NCBI RefSeq assembly: GCF_014905175.1 | Contig: NC_057788.1 | Coordinates: 31,962,154-32,026,153, forward strand | From: Aphidius gifuensis | Taxonomy: Eukaryota > Arthropoda > Insecta > Hymenoptera > Braconidae | Reading direction: 5' to 3' | DNA: 64,000 bases | Shown: piece by piece, positions 62,713-64,000 of the stretch | Position numbering within the stretch: position 1 is the first letter of the stretch | Layout: each line of letters begins with the position of its first letter | The notes under the pieces: model-generated | Seen by the model: only the letters and a program-made list of their open reading frames with translations | The model's database searches: none | Told to the model about the DNA's origin: nothing | Translations under genes and position numbers: made by a program

Positions 62713-64000
62713 TGCATTTACTTTTTGCAATAAACCTATATCCTCATTCCTCTATCTATATCTATATTCACATTTTTTATATGTATATATATTTTTCTGT
62801 ATGTCAAATCACTTTGATATCGAGTAGAAAAAAAAATATCACAGCAAAGAAAAAATGGGTAGGCAAAAAAAGTATATGATAAAAAATGAAAAAGAGCAAC
62901 TTTATTGTCAATTTAATATCAAGTTTTTTTGCCTTTGAGAATTAAGCTTATATATTAAATCTACTATAGCTATTTATACGGTTTTTTTTTTTTTTTTTTT
63001 CAATTGAAAAAAATATTTATTAAAAATTTCTTTATCTCTGCAGGGAAAAATAATTAAAAACAAAAAGATTATTGTCAACAGGTCCTAGTGAATTTTTCAA
63101 AATACATTTATAAATTTGTCATTTGTTTTTATTATACTGCAAATGATAAAAAGTATATACCTATTATATTTTTTAATATATTTATATGCTGAATATTGAC
63201 ATGTCAAATTACACGATTGATTGAGAAAAAAATAAATAGAAATTTTTAAAGCAGCAGCTTTATGAAAAAAAAATGTATAAAAAGTTTTTCTATTAAAGTG
63301 AAAAATTGCTGTGTGCGCACGTGGTTGGTTGCAAGTTAATAATATATATTTGTCACGAGTATTTACGATAAATATTTAGAAAATAATAACCAGTCGATGA
63401 ATAAATTTAAAATTATTCACAAAATTTGACGTTAAAGTCAAATCATAAATACAGTGATATAATATTAAATATTATTATGCAAAAAATTTATTAATATATC
63501 AAAGGCCATAATAGCTATTTAAAAATGAAAAAAAAAAAAAAAAAAAAGTCCAAAAATTATTTGGCTTATATTTTCTTAATCAAAACATCAACAGGTTTTC
63601 TCAACTTACTGGCAATCTTCCAGAATTTTATGTTTTTTATTTTCTCAATTTTACTGACATACATTTACTTTTTCTATTGAATATCACCATCAAAGAGAAC
63701 ATCGTAGAAACCACAAATCACAAATGAAAAAAAAATAAATAAATAAATAAAATACATTCAGTATAAAAAAGTGTACATACCCCTTTAAAATGATGTATCA
63801 CTCTTTGATTAAAAAAAAAAACAGCACAAAATACAAGTTTTTCAAAAGAAAATCTTAAATAAAATTCTCAATAAAACTAATTAAATTACTGTTCTAACAC
63901 TTAATTAAATTTAAACTCATGAAATTTAATTTTTTTCAATGACGAAAAAAAAAAAAAAAAAAATACAAAATAAAGAACATTTGTATTTTTTTAAATATAT

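Larger units (their letters stand above)
36599..64000. other. 27 kb gene desert, probably partly 5' intron of the DIP gene
   Basis: No open frame on either strand shows a recognisable domain or a plausible exon chain; the longest frames are Phe/Tyr/Leu/Ser readings of T-rich DNA. The minus strand has a clear acceptor before the DIP ATG (TTACAG, exon beginning 36625), so the upstream transcript must start somewhere in this direction. GC-richer islands of 30-300 bp interrupt the AT-rich background and are listed separately. No tRNA, rRNA or known microRNA sequence was recognised by eye. Confidence 0.6.

Overview
The window looks like nuclear DNA of an insect. It is very AT-rich, with many A/T homopolymers and short introns. 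All the genes are single-copy metazoan or insect genes with GT-AG introns. A hymenopteran, perhaps a parasitoid wasp, fits the base composition and compactness, but that placement is an inference. I found no tRNA, rRNA, CRISPR array or recognisable transposon.

Left part (1-12.1 kb): the 3' portion of grainyhead (+ strand), with eleven coding exons from 1752 to 9125 and a probable 3' UTR of about 3 kb. The transcript probably begins before the window, because the first exon has a splice acceptor.

Middle part (14.8-29.7 kb): a compact block of six genes. A secreted, modular trypsin-like serine protease (+) converges on Greatwall kinase (-). Greatwall is head-to-head with the VRK-type kinase ballchen (+). 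Ballchen converges on the NFACT/NEMF homologue Caliban (-). Next come ribosomal protein S16 (-) and, 213 bp away and divergent, the DEAD-box helicase Dbp73D/DDX51 (+). The block is rich in cell-cycle and ribosome functions: two mitotic/meiotic kinases share one intergenic region, and a small-subunit ribosomal protein shares a short promoter (with a CACGTG E-box) with a ribosome-biogenesis helicase. Caliban acts in ribosome quality control.

Right part (31.9-64 kb): a three-Ig-domain, probably GPI-anchored neuronal surface protein of the DIP/lachesin family (-), whose coding exons end at 36598. Beyond it are 27 kb without any convincing coding exon. A splice acceptor lies just upstream of the DIP start codon, so part of this desert is probably 5' intron of that gene. 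Short GC-richer islands stand out in it; two carry good minus-strand donor sites and are candidate 5' UTR exons.

No clearly new biological system was found. The best leads are a nested inverted-repeat structure in a grainyhead intron, a retained-intron form of grainyhead that would lack the dimerisation domain, paired FTZ-F1/ERR-type sites 3' of grainyhead, the two functionally themed divergent gene pairs, an upstream overlapping reading frame at RpS16, and the GC islands in the DIP desert. All exon boundaries were read by eye from splice consensus, reading phase and protein similarity recalled from memory; none was tested with a database.
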